Shown piece after piece: positions 43,930 through 52,077 of a stretch of DNA of 64,000 nucleotides (the stretch's first letter is position 1; each line of letters opens with the position of its first letter). Both the position numbers and the translations under genes were made by a program. The stretch spans positions 1-64,000 of the forward strand of contig MKVK01000043.1 of assembly GCA_001898825.1 (NCBI GenBank), in the 5' to 3' direction. The notes under the pieces are model-generated. The model was not told the origin of the DNA. It worked only from the letters and a program-made list of their open reading frames with translations, and ran no database searches. This DNA comes from Magnetospirillum sp. 64-120. GTDB taxonomy: Bacteria; Pseudomonadota; Alphaproteobacteria; Rhodospirillales; Magnetospirillaceae.

Positions 43930-45010
43930 GGCGTTTCAACGATGCCGCGACACGGCTGATGGATTGCGGGTCGATATCCAGCCAACAGGGCAGGGCCAAA
44001 GTGGTCGCGGCAAGCTGTTCGGTGACCGGCAAGGCCAAGCGCGGGACTTGGTTGAACGCCTCGTGCGAGGCGATGCCGCCCTGCCACCAACGGCGGGCCT
44101 CGATGCCGTCGCTTTGCAATCCGCTGATCAAGTGGCTGGCGGCGGCGGAACGGATGGTCGGCGACGAACAGACATAGGTTTCGCCCAAACCCTGTGGCCA
44201 ATCGGCCAGGCCCGCTTGTGCACATGCCTGGCGCATCTGGTTCAAGGCCGATTGCCAGCGCCGACGATTGGCGGGCCACGCGTCCAAAGACGCCAAGCCG
44301 ACGGCTGCGTGGTATTCGCTCATTTTGGCGTTGGTCGCATGACAGCGGCTGTGATGGTCGCCAAGGAAGCCGAAATTGGCACGACGGCGGGCTTGTTCCA
44401 CCACATCGTCGTTGGTGCACATCAGGATGGCCCCCTCACCCGCGGGAAACACCTTGGTGGCGTGCAGGCTGACCACCGTCGGGACAGGTCCCGGTTGGAC
44501 CGTGTCGAAGGCGGCGGCCGCGTCGATGATCACCGGGATACCCGTCCTTTGCTGGAAGTCGGCCCAATCTTCCCAGGGAACAGGAGCCCCGAACGGGCAT
44601 ACAACGATCACGGCGCCGACCGGGGACGGGGCGCGTTTCAGGGACGCGAACGCGATGTCGGGGGTCAGGGCGGCACTGTTGGCGTCCACGTCGGTCAGGA
44701 ATGGCGTGAAGCCGACTTGGCGGGCCGCATGGGCGGTGGCCACGAAGCTCCAGGACGGCATCAGGCACAGACTGCCCGCGGGGGCCTCGACCGACCACAA
44801 GGCGATGCTCAGCGCTTGGGTGGCATTGGATAGGGACAGAACATGTGTCGTCTTGACCGACCAATGTTCGGCCAGGCGTTCCTCCAGTTCATGACACAAA
44901 GGACCGTAATTAGAATACCAACGATTATTGTCGATGCGCCGCAAATACGGGATCAATGTTTCCGTATCGGGAAGAAAGGGGCGCATGATCGGAATTCTGG
45001 TGTCGTCCAT
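43913..45010 (-). CDS. DegT/DnrJ/EryC1/StrS-family aminotransferase
   Basis: A 365-residue PLP-dependent sugar aminotransferase. Motifs are RWYSNYGPLCHELEERLA, LSNATQALSIAL, MPSWSFVATAHAA, IIDAAAAFDT, and the PLP lysine in SLHATKVFPAGEGA. Such enzymes make aminosugars from nucleotide-linked keto sugars, for example in the legionaminate or pseudaminate pathways. Divergent from rfbA across an 83-base gap that carries a CtrA-like half-site. Co-transcribed with the unknown gene at 42877. Confidence 0.9.
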   Translation of the reverse strand: MDDTRIPIMRPFLPDTETLIPYLRRIDNNRWYSNYGPLCHELEERLAEHWSVKTTHVLSLSNATQALSIALWSVEAPAGSLCLMPSWSFVATAHAARQVGFTPFLTDVDANSAALTPDIAFASLKRAPSPVGAVIVVCPFGAPVPWEDWADFQQRTGIPVIIDAAAAFDTVQPGPVPTVVSLHATKVFPAGEGAILMCTNDDVVEQARRRANFGFLGDHHSRCHATNAKMSEYHAAVGLASLDAWPANRRRWQSALNQMRQACAQAGLADWPQGLGETYVCSSPTIRSAAASHLISGLQSDGIEARRWWQGGIASHEAFNQVPRLALPVTEQLAATTLALPCWLDIDPQSISRVAASLKRHAHPD

Positions 45011-45034
45011 GGCCCCAGATTAGCATGCCAAACG

Positions 45035-45048
45035 TTAACCCAATCTTG
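45035..45048. promoter_or_regulatory. weak CtrA-like half-site between aminotransferase and rfbA
   Basis: TTAACCCAATCTTG agrees with the 22166 site at 11 of 14 bases but keeps only half of the TTAA-N7-TTAA consensus. The intergenic location between divergent genes matches the two stronger sites. Confidence 0.25.
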
Positions 45049-45093
45049 GTGAGATGACGGCAATCTAAGGCTGCATCCAGAAGGGAGCGCAGG

Positions 45094-45969
45094 ATGAAAG
45101 GGATCATTCTGGCCGGGGGGACGGGCAGCCGTCTGCGACCGGTCACCTTGGCCGTCTGCAAGCAATTGCTGCCGGTCTACGACAAGCCGATGGTGTTCTA
45201 TCCGCTGTCGGTGCTGATGCTGGCCGGCGTCGACGACATCCTGCTGATTTCGACCGAACGCGACCAGCCGTTGTTCCGCAACCTTCTGGGCGACGGCAGC
45301 CATCTGGGGATCAGGCTTTCCTATGCCGTCCAGGAACGGCCCGCCGGTCTGCCCCAGGCCTTCACCATCGGCGCCGAGCACATGGACGGGCAACGCACCG
45401 CCATGATCCTGGGCGACAACGTGTTCTTCGGCGAAGGCATGGGCAGCTTGTTGATGGCGGCCATGGGCGGTGTCGGCGCCGTCGGCTTTTGTACCCGCGT
45501 GACCGACCCCCAGCGTTACGGCGTGGTGTCGTTCGGCGCCGACGGCAAGGTTCAGACGTTGCAGGAAAAGCCCAACCAGCCCTTGTCCGACTGGGCGATG
45601 ACCGGGCTTTACGTGGTGGACGGCGACGCCCCCGCCCGCGCCGGACGCCTGAAGCCCTCGGGGCGGGGCGAGCTGGAAATGGTGGACCTTTTGGGCTCGT
45701 ACCTGGGCGAAAAGCGGCTGTCCATGATCAAGGTCGGACGCGGCTATGCCTGGTTCGACGCCGGCACCCACGATTCGCTTTTGGAAGCATCCGAATTCGT
45801 CCGTACGGTGGAAGGCCGTCAAGGGCTGAAGGTCGCCTGCCTGGAAGAAATAGCCCTGCGGCGTGGCTTCATCGACCTGGACCGTTTCGCCAGATTGGCC
45901 CAGGATGCCGGCGACACGTCCTATGGACGCTATCTGCAAGCCGTTCTGGCCGAATCGCGGGGGGCATGA
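45094..45969 (+). CDS. rfbA: glucose-1-phosphate thymidylyltransferase
   Basis: A 291-residue nucleotidyltransferase that makes dTDP-glucose. It is close to the family in length and motif: GIILAGGTGSRLRPVT, VCKQLLPVYDKPMVFYPLS, ERPAGLPQAF, ILGDNVFFG, LQEKP and YAWFDAGTHDSLLEAS. AGGGAGCGCAGG precedes the ATG. The dehydratase, epimerase and reductase of the dTDP-rhamnose route (rfbB, C, D) are not present here, so dTDP-glucose is probably used by another branch. The stop overlaps the next gene start. Confidence 0.95.
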   Translation: MKGIILAGGTGSRLRPVTLAVCKQLLPVYDKPMVFYPLSVLMLAGVDDILLISTERDQPLFRNLLGDGSHLGIRLSYAVQERPAGLPQAFTIGAEHMDGQRTAMILGDNVFFGEGMGSLLMAAMGGVGAVGFCTRVTDPQRYGVVSFGADGKVQTLQEKPNQPLSDWAMTGLYVVDGDAPARAGRLKPSGRGELEMVDLLGSYLGEKRLSMIKVGRGYAWFDAGTHDSLLEASEFVRTVEGRQGLKVACLEEIALRRGFIDLDRFARLAQDAGDTSYGRYLQAVLAESRGA

Positions 45970-46664
45970 TGCAGGGCAAGGTGGCGGTGGTGACAGGGTC
46001 CGGGCGCGGCATCGGTCTGGCGGTGGCGCGGCTGCTGGCCAGTCGTGGCGCCCAGGTCCTGCGGGTCGGTCTGGCGACCGAGGACGCCGCCGACTATCTG
46101 GCTGCCGACATGGGCGAGCCCGATCAGGTGAACGCCCTTTACCGTCAGGTGCACAAGCGCTTCGGCCGCCTGGACATCCTGGTCAACAATGCCGGAATCC
46201 TGGGTGACGCCCGTCTGGGCATGATCGCCCCCGAGATGATGACCAAGGTGCTGGCGGTCAACCTGATGGGGGTGATCAACAACATCCAGGCGGCGTCCAA
46301 GCTGATGCGCCGATCCGGCGGCGGGGCCATCGTCTCGCTGTCGTCCATCGTCGGCCTGCGCGGCAATGTGGGCCAGACCGTTTATGCCGCGTCCAAGGCC
46401 GGGGTGGTGGGGGCCACCTTGTCGGCGGCCAAGGAACTGGCGCCCGACAACATCCGGGTCAACGCGGTGGCGCCGGGCTTCATCGACACCGACATGGTGG
46501 GGCATCTGGACGCCGACACCACCGCGCAACGTCTGGCCGCCATTCCCCTGGGGCGTGCCGGCAGCGCCGACGAGGTGGCGGAAGTGGTGGCTTTCCTGTG
46601 TTCTGACGCGGCTCGCTATGTCACCGGTCAGGTGGTGGGCGTCGATGGAGGCATGGTGCTATGA
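45966..46664 (+). CDS. short-chain dehydrogenase/reductase (FabG-like)
   Basis: A 232-residue SDR with all family motifs: VVTGSGRGIGLAVA for NAD(P) binding, LVNNAG, the Ser of IVSLSSIVG, YAASKAG as YxxxK, and APGFIDTDM. The gene overlaps rfbA and the NeuD-like gene by ATGA, so it belongs to a sugar operon. It may act on a keto-sugar or on an acyl-ACP. An ACP gene lies two genes further on, which makes an acyl role possible. Confidence 0.88.
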   Translation: MMQGKVAVVTGSGRGIGLAVARLLASRGAQVLRVGLATEDAADYLAADMGEPDQVNALYRQVHKRFGRLDILVNNAGILGDARLGMIAPEMMTKVLAVNLMGVINNIQAASKLMRRSGGGAIVSLSSIVGLRGNVGQTVYAASKAGVVGATLSAAKELAPDNIRVNAVAPGFIDTDMVGHLDADTTAQRLAAIPLGRAGSADEVAEVVAFLCSDAARYVTGQVVGVDGGMVL

Positions 46665-47314
46665 GCAACTCGCCCAGCTATGTCATCGCCGGGGCCGGCG
46701 GCCTGGGCCGCGAAGTGGCGGTCTATGCCGGCGATTGCGGTCTTCGGGTGCGCGGCTTCCTGGACGACACCGACGCCGACCCGCGCCAATTCGGCCTGGA
46801 CATCCCCGTCCTGTCGGCCATCGATGCCTATGATCCTCGGCCCCATGACAGCGTGCTGGTGGCGGTGGGCGACCCGGCCGCCCGCGCCGCCATCGCCGCC
46901 CGTCTGAAGTTGCGGGGCGCCGATTTCGGGCTTCTGGTCCATCCCCTGGCCTATGTGGCGGCCCCCTCCGTCCTGGGGCCGGGTTGTGTCGTCGGTCCTT
47001 TCGCCACCATCGGTCTGAACGCCCGGCTGGGGGCGCATTGCCTGATCAACACCCATGCGGGGATCGGTCACGATGCGGTGTTGGGTGAGGCTTGCGTGAT
47101 CTCGCCCCATGGGGTGGTCAACGGCTTCGCCCAATTGGGCCACCGGGTGATGGTGGGGTCGTCGGCGGTGGTGACGCCCGGCTGCGTGGTCGGCCATGGC
47201 GCCAAGATATCGGCCGGTTCGGTGGTGCTGTCGGAAATCGCCGCTGACGCCACCGTCTGGGGAAATCCGGCGCGGGCCTTGCCGCCGGCGCCGGCAGGCA
47301 CTAAACAAAAATGA
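46661..47314 (+). CDS. NeuD/PglD-like sugar O/N-acyltransferase
   Basis: A 217-residue protein of the NeuD/PglD family. The N-terminal Rossmann segment is YVIAGAGGLGREVAVYAGD, then AVGDPAARAAIAARL. The rest is a left-handed beta-helix with hexapeptide repeats (VLGPGCVVGPFATIGLNARL, HAGIGHDAVLG) that binds acetyl-CoA, ending in VWGNPAR. Family members acetylate aminosugars or sialic acids. It is coupled to the SDR gene and followed 26 bases later by a TPR-glycosyltransferase gene. Confidence 0.9.
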   Translation: MSNSPSYVIAGAGGLGREVAVYAGDCGLRVRGFLDDTDADPRQFGLDIPVLSAIDAYDPRPHDSVLVAVGDPAARAAIAARLKLRGADFGLLVHPLAYVAAPSVLGPGCVVGPFATIGLNARLGAHCLINTHAGIGHDAVLGEACVISPHGVVNGFAQLGHRVMVGSSAVVTPGCVVGHGAKISAGSVVLSEIAADATVWGNPARALPPAPAGTKQK

Positions 47315-47340
47315 CGGAACTTCGGACTTAGGATCAGGTC

Positions 47341-49089
47341 ATGGACGTGCAGGCGATGCTGGACCAGGGGCGCGAACATCATCGCGCCGAACGTTATGGC
47401 GACGCCGGTCGTTGCTACAAGGCGGTGCTGGAAGCCGATCCCGACAACGTGGACGCGCTGAATTTGATGAGCGCCCTGGCCCAAATGGTGGGCGACAACC
47501 AGATGGCGGCCAATCTGGCCATGCAGGCCATCCGTTTGCAGCCCGACTGGCACGCCCCTTACGTGGCCTTGGGCAACGCCTGCCATGCCGGTGGTCGGCT
47601 TGACATGGCGGTGGACGCCTTCCAGAAGGCGGTGACCCTGTGCCCCGACGCGCCGGAAGCCTATTTGAACCTAGCCAACGTGCTGAATGAATTGGGGCGC
47701 CATGCCGAGGCCGCCAAGATGGCGGTCGAGGCGGTGGTCATCAACGGTTCCATGGCCGAGGCGCACAATGCTTTCGGCAACGCCTTGGCCGGCATGAATT
47801 CGCCGGAAGAAGCGGTCGAAGCCTATCAGAAGGCGGTCTATCTGCGCCCCGATTGGGACGTGCCGTGGTTCAACATCGGCGTCGCCCTGGCGGCCCAGGG
47901 CAAGCATGTGGAAGCCTTGGCCAGCTATCGCCATTCCATCGGCCTGCTGGATTCGCCCGTCAAGCGCTATAACCTGGCCAATTCGCTGGCCGCCGAGGGC
48001 CGGCTGGCCGAGGCGGTGACCGAATACCGGATCGCCCTGGCCCAGGCCCCCGATTACGTCGACGCCTACAACAACCTGGGGGCCACCCTGAAGGACATGG
48101 AGCGGCTGGACGAGGCCGAGGCCAGCTTGCAAAGCGGTCTGCAGCGGGCACCGGATTGCGCCGACCTGCATTGGAACCTGTCCCTGGTGCAGTTGATGAA
48201 GGGCGATTGGGCCAATGGCTGGCGCGAATATGAATGGCGCTGGAAGATGCCCACCTTCGCCCCCTTCCTGCGCGAGTTCCCCGTCCCCCAATGGCGGGGC
48301 GAGGATTTGACCGGCAAGACCATTCTGGTCACCGCCGAACAGGGGTTCGGCGACGCCATCGAGTTCTGTCGCTTGGCGCCGCTTTTGACGGCACGCGGCG
48401 GCAAGGTGGTGCTGGAATGTCGCAAGGGGCTGCAGCGGCTGTTCGCCTCCCTGGCGGGGGTCGAACGGGTGGTGGCCCCCGGCGACGATTACGGCGCCTT
48501 CGATTTCGTGGTGCCGTTGATGAGCCTGCCGTATCGGCTGGGGCTGACGCTGCAAGACGTTCCGGCGACCATTCCCTATCTGTCGGTGCCGACCGCAGCC
48601 GCCACCTTCGCCGACGTGGCCGGGCTGGATGGTTTGAAGGTCGGCCTGGTGTGGGCCGGCGGCGCCACCCGGCGCGACAACGCCCAGCGATCCTGCCGGG
48701 CCGCCGACTTCCGGCCGTTGCTGGACCTGCCCGGCTGTCGCTTCTTCTCGTTGCAGGTGGGGCCCGAGGCCGCTCAGGTCGCGGACCTGCCCGGCGTGGT
48801 CGATCTGGCGCCGCGCCTGGGCGACTTCGCCGACACGGCGGCGGCCTTGGCGGCGTTGGACATGCTGGTGTCGGTGGATACCGGCGTGGTGCATCTGGCC
48901 GGTGCCTTGGGCAAGCCGGTCCGCGTGTTGCTGTCGCGGCCCAGCAACGGCTTCCTGTGGATGCTGGGCCGCGCCGATTCCCCTTGGTATCCCGGTGACT
49001 TCCGCTTGCTGCGTCAGGAACGCGCCAATGATTGGGCCGGCCTGGTCGGCCGCGTCGCCGCCGAATTGCAAGAAAGGGCCGGCGCATGA
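47341..49089 (+). CDS. TPR protein with family 9-like glycosyltransferase domain
   Basis: A 582-residue protein. Residues 1-280 contain about eight TPR motifs (for example PYVALGNACHAGGRLDMAVD and YNNLGATLKDMERLDEAEA). From about 320 a glycosyltransferase 9-like domain follows: KTILVTAEQGFGDAIEFCRL, LGLTLQDVPATIPYL, VGLVWAGGATRRDN, and VSVDTGVVHLAGALGKPV. This architecture is common in alphaproteobacterial surface-glycan loci. Its stop overlaps the acyl carrier protein gene by ATGA. Confidence 0.88.
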   Translation: MDVQAMLDQGREHHRAERYGDAGRCYKAVLEADPDNVDALNLMSALAQMVGDNQMAANLAMQAIRLQPDWHAPYVALGNACHAGGRLDMAVDAFQKAVTLCPDAPEAYLNLANVLNELGRHAEAAKMAVEAVVINGSMAEAHNAFGNALAGMNSPEEAVEAYQKAVYLRPDWDVPWFNIGVALAAQGKHVEALASYRHSIGLLDSPVKRYNLANSLAAEGRLAEAVTEYRIALAQAPDYVDAYNNLGATLKDMERLDEAEASLQSGLQRAPDCADLHWNLSLVQLMKGDWANGWREYEWRWKMPTFAPFLREFPVPQWRGEDLTGKTILVTAEQGFGDAIEFCRLAPLLTARGGKVVLECRKGLQRLFASLAGVERVVAPGDDYGAFDFVVPLMSLPYRLGLTLQDVPATIPYLSVPTAAATFADVAGLDGLKVGLVWAGGATRRDNAQRSCRAADFRPLLDLPGCRFFSLQVGPEAAQVADLPGVVDLAPRLGDFADTAAALAALDMLVSVDTGVVHLAGALGKPVRVLLSRPSNGFLWMLGRADSPWYPGDFRLLRQERANDWAGLVGRVAAELQERAGA

Positions 49090-49334
49090 CCCCGGATCAG
49101 CAGGAAAAGCTGCGTCAGGTCTTTCGCGAGACCTTCGACCTGGATGCTGCGACGGCGGTGGACGATCTGGCCTATCAAGGCATTCCCACCTGGGATTCGG
49201 TGGGGCACATGCGTCTGGTGGCGGCCATCGAGACCGCGTTCGACCTGATGCTGGACACCGACGACGTGATCGGCCTGTCCGACTTCGCCAAGGGGCTGGA
49301 CATCGTCGGCCGTCATCTGACGTCAGAGGGGTGA
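49086..49334 (+). CDS. acyl carrier protein
   Basis: An 82-residue protein with the four-helix ACP pattern. The phosphopantetheine attachment serine is in TWDSVGHMRLVAAIE, followed by an acidic helix. It is not the housekeeping AcpP type, which has DSLD or DSLE. It is overlapped by the preceding gene and two bases before a methyltransferase gene. With the ligase, LuxE- and LuxC-like genes at 56-59.7 kb it could carry an acyl group for glycan or lipid decoration. Confidence 0.88.
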   Translation: MTPDQQEKLRQVFRETFDLDAATAVDDLAYQGIPTWDSVGHMRLVAAIETAFDLMLDTDDVIGLSDFAKGLDIVGRHLTSEG

Positions 49335-49336
49335 AC

Positions 49337-50266
49337 ATGGTCGAGGATGGTCGCTATTATCCCGCCCTGAAGGGGCTGTCGGTCCGGCAAGATCGGATGA
49401 CACCCTACTACGAAGCTGCCTGGGACATGCGCTCGGCGGTCATGCTTGATTGGATCGAAGCTGGCGAGACGTCGCTGGCACGGCTTTTGTCGCGCTTTCA
49501 AGAACACGAGCGCCATTACAAGATTTACGCGGGAACCGATGGCGACATCCTCAGCGGGTGGCTGCGGTGGTGGGACCGGACCAATGACTGGCCGTGGCGG
49601 GGGCTGAAAAAGTTGGAAACAAGCCAGCCGGCGGTTTCCCGCGGGCTGGACGTGGACCTGTCGCCTTATGTGAAGTTCGACCTGTCCGAGATGCTGTGCG
49701 ACTTCGCCGACGACGTGGACACCATCGTCGAACTGGGGTCGGGGTACGGGCTGCAATTGTTCAAGCTTTACCACGCCGGGGCGCCGGCTTCGGCCCGTTA
49801 TGTCGGAGCCGAGATCAGTTCTTCCGGTCGCGCCCTGGCTGAAACCCTGGCGGCGCTGGAACCCGGGCTGCGTTTCGAAAGCCGCGAATTTGACCTGAAC
49901 CGGCCGGACTGGTCCATCCTCGACGGCAGCCGCAAGGCGCTGATTTTCTCGTCTTGGGCGTTGATGTACCCGCATTCCCTGCCCAACGACTTCTTCGAGG
50001 GGTTGTCTCGGTGGGCAGGGGCGGCCACCTTGGTGTTCTGCGAGCCTTTGGGCTATCAGTGGGGGGTGTCGCACCCCATGTCGGAAAATCAGATGTCCGC
50101 CGCCCGGGCCGGTCAACTGAACTGCAATCTGGCGGCCCTGGCGGCCGACGCCACCGCCAAGGGGCTGATCGAGCCCTTGCTGGTGGCCAAGGACGTTTTT
50201 TCCTGTAGCCAGGACGACGCTTTCGATCTGATGAGCGTGCTGGTTTACGCCAAGCCGGAATCTTGA
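49337..50266 (+). CDS. SAM-dependent methyltransferase-like protein
   Basis: A 309-residue cytosolic protein. The central segment TIVELGSGYGLQLFKLYH is a SAM-binding motif I, and RYVGAEISSSGRALAETLAAL is the following acidic loop region, with ALIFSSWALMYPH as post-motif. The N-terminal 110 residues are an unassigned helical domain rich in aromatic residues. Substrate unknown. It is the last gene before flagellin, with a 204-base gap that holds no gene. Confidence 0.75.
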   Translation: MVEDGRYYPALKGLSVRQDRMTPYYEAAWDMRSAVMLDWIEAGETSLARLLSRFQEHERHYKIYAGTDGDILSGWLRWWDRTNDWPWRGLKKLETSQPAVSRGLDVDLSPYVKFDLSEMLCDFADDVDTIVELGSGYGLQLFKLYHAGAPASARYVGAEISSSGRALAETLAALEPGLRFESREFDLNRPDWSILDGSRKALIFSSWALMYPHSLPNDFFEGLSRWAGAATLVFCEPLGYQWGVSHPMSENQMSAARAGQLNCNLAALAADATAKGLIEPLLVAKDVFSCSQDDAFDLMSVLVYAKPES

Positions 50267-50470
50267 TGCGGGATTCACGCTTGCTTAACTCTTCGGGGGT
50301 ATTGTCTAGGGGTGTTTGAAGTGTTCGGCTGCGGCAAAAAAATGTCGTCGCGTCCCACCTGAAGGTGTGATAAGGTCCGAATGCTTAAAAGCGGCTGTCA
50401 GGTCTGTGGTGTCTAAAAGGCATCTTCCCGACGGTCATGTTTAACCGGCCTTCCAGAATGGGGGTGTGCC

Positions 50471-51346
50471 ATGGCTGACGTAACTCTCTCCTCGTCCATC
50501 CGTTCCAACCTGCTGTCGCTGAACCAGACTTCGTCGCTGGTCCAACGTACCAACTCGCGCTTGTCCACCGGCCTGAAGGTTTCCAGCGCCATCGACGACG
50601 CGGTCGCGTACTTCCAGTCGAAAAGCTTGAGCGACCGTGCGACTGACTTGACCCAGCGCAAGGACACGATCGATCAGGGCATCTCGTCCCTGAAGACCGC
50701 TCTGACCACCATCGAATCGGCTGAAAAGCTGATGGTGCAGATGAAGGGTATCGTGCTGAGCGCCAAGTCGGCCACCAACGCCGAACGCGCCGATCTGGCC
50801 ACCCAGTACCAGACCTTGGCCGCCCAGGTGAACAACCTGGTGAACGACGCCAGCTATCAGGGTCTGAACCTGGTGAACGCCACCACCGCCCAGTTGACCG
50901 TGCAGTTCTCGGATAAGACTGCCGCCCAGCTGCAGGTTGACGGTGTGGATCTGCGCTTCTCGAAGTTCGCCGGCCTGAGCAACGCCGCTGCCACCGCTTC
51001 GGCTGCCTCGCTGTCGGATTTCAACGCCTCCTTCTCTTCGTGGACTGGCGTTTCCAACTCGGTGTCGGTCTTCGACGTCCTGATCGAAAAGATGGACTCG
51101 GCGATCACCACCGTCCGTTCGAACGCGAAGACCATCGGTACCAACGTCGCCTTGCTGCAGACCCGTTCGGACTTCACCAAGTCCTACGTGAACGCTCTGA
51201 AGGAAGGTGCCGACAAGCTGAGCTTGGCCGACCTGAACGAAGAAGGTGCCAACCTGGTCGCTCTGCAGACCCGTCAGCAGCTGGGTATCCAGGCGCTGTC
51301 CTTCGCGGGTCAGCAGGAACAGGGCGTGCTGTCGCTGTTCCGCTAA
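50471..51346 (+). CDS. fliC: flagellin
   Basis: A 291-residue short flagellin of alphaproteobacterial type. The conserved N-terminal D0/D1 helices (SSIRSNLLSLNQTSSLVQRT, RLSTGLKVSSAIDD) and C-terminal helices (FTKSYVNALKEGADKL, QTRQQLGIQALSFAGQQ, ending SLFR) are intact. The central D2/D3 region is short, with Ser/Thr-rich stretches (AATASAASLSDFNASFSSWT) as possible glycosylation sites. GGGGGTG precedes the ATG. A strong terminator follows. The 204-base leader contains a TTAACC half-site but no convincing sigma-28 or sigma-54 promoter that I could identify. Confidence 0.97.
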   Translation: MADVTLSSSIRSNLLSLNQTSSLVQRTNSRLSTGLKVSSAIDDAVAYFQSKSLSDRATDLTQRKDTIDQGISSLKTALTTIESAEKLMVQMKGIVLSAKSATNAERADLATQYQTLAAQVNNLVNDASYQGLNLVNATTAQLTVQFSDKTAAQLQVDGVDLRFSKFAGLSNAAATASAASLSDFNASFSSWTGVSNSVSVFDVLIEKMDSAITTVRSNAKTIGTNVALLQTRSDFTKSYVNALKEGADKLSLADLNEEGANLVALQTRQQLGIQALSFAGQQEQGVLSLFR

Positions 51347-51374
51347 TCCCGGTCTAGCAACACGACTTGAAAAG

Positions 51375-51407
51375 ACGGTGCGGAGGCAACTCCGCACCGT
51401 TTTTTTT
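51375..51407 (+). terminator. intrinsic terminator after flagellin
   Basis: A perfect 11-bp stem (51375-51385 with 51390-51400) encloses the stable GCAA tetraloop and is followed by T at 51400-51407. It ends 61 bases after the flagellin stop, so flagellin is probably a single-gene mRNA. Confidence 0.95.
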
Positions 51408-51528
51408 GCCCTGTCACGGTGGCGTGAAATGGGACTTATCCTGATGATTTATAAGCTCTTTACTGAAAATAAAGGGTTTGATGGGGACAATGTGCCCTAA
51501 CTATTCGTCCGTGTCGGAAGGCCGTCCC

Positions 51529-51960
51529 ATGTCTTACCCCAATTACAGCCAGGCCGCTTACAACTCGATCCCACAGCCTGGAAATCCCCGCGCCACCGAG
51601 GCTTGGGCGTTGACCGAAGCGGCGCGCCGGATGTCTTTGGCCCAGAAGCCCGAAATCCCGGACGAGGAAATGTTGAACGCGGTGCGCCTGAACTGGCGCC
51701 TGTGGACCATCTTTCAGGCGGAACTGGCGTCGCCTGAATCGGTGCTGCCTTTGGAAATGCGCCAAGACATGCTGTCCTTGTGCAATTTCGTCGACAAGCG
51801 CACCGTCGAAATCATTTCGGACACCGATCGTTCCAAGATCGACGTGTTGATCAACATCAACCGCCAGATCGCGGCGGGTCTTTTTGCCACGCCTCCCCAG
51901 CCCGAGGCGCAGGCCGAACAACCGGCTCCGCAAGCCACGTCGACCAACGACGTCGTCTGA
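51529..51960 (+). CDS. flaF: flagellar biosynthesis regulator FlaF
   Basis: A 143-residue cytosolic protein with the FlaF pattern: NPRATEAWALTEAARRM, then NAVRLNWRLWTIFQAELASPE and RQDMLSLCNFVDKRTVE. In Caulobacter FlaF and FlbT control flagellin synthesis after transcription. The flbT partner is not adjacent in this window. The ATG with GGAAG eight bases upstream is chosen rather than upstream in-frame ATGs at 51478 and 51481. A short GC-rich hairpin without a T run lies in the 117 bases after it. Confidence 0.93.
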   Translation: MSYPNYSQAAYNSIPQPGNPRATEAWALTEAARRMSLAQKPEIPDEEMLNAVRLNWRLWTIFQAELASPESVLPLEMRQDMLSLCNFVDKRTVEIISDTDRSKIDVLININRQIAAGLFATPPQPEAQAEQPAPQATSTNDVV

Positions 51961-52077
51961 AACGCTCTTTTCGGCACGATGCGCCCCGTTCCGGGGCCGC
52001 TCAACGCCGCGCAGGCTCATCGCGGATCGCGCCCTGACCTTGTCAGATTGAAATCCGCTCTAGTTCTGGGGGAACAC

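Noticed and set aside
50267-50470. sigma-54 or sigma-28 promoter before flagellin
   Set aside because: No TGGC-N-TTGC pair with the right spacing and no TAAA-N15-GCCGATAA-like pair was found. The TTAACC half-site alone is not enough.
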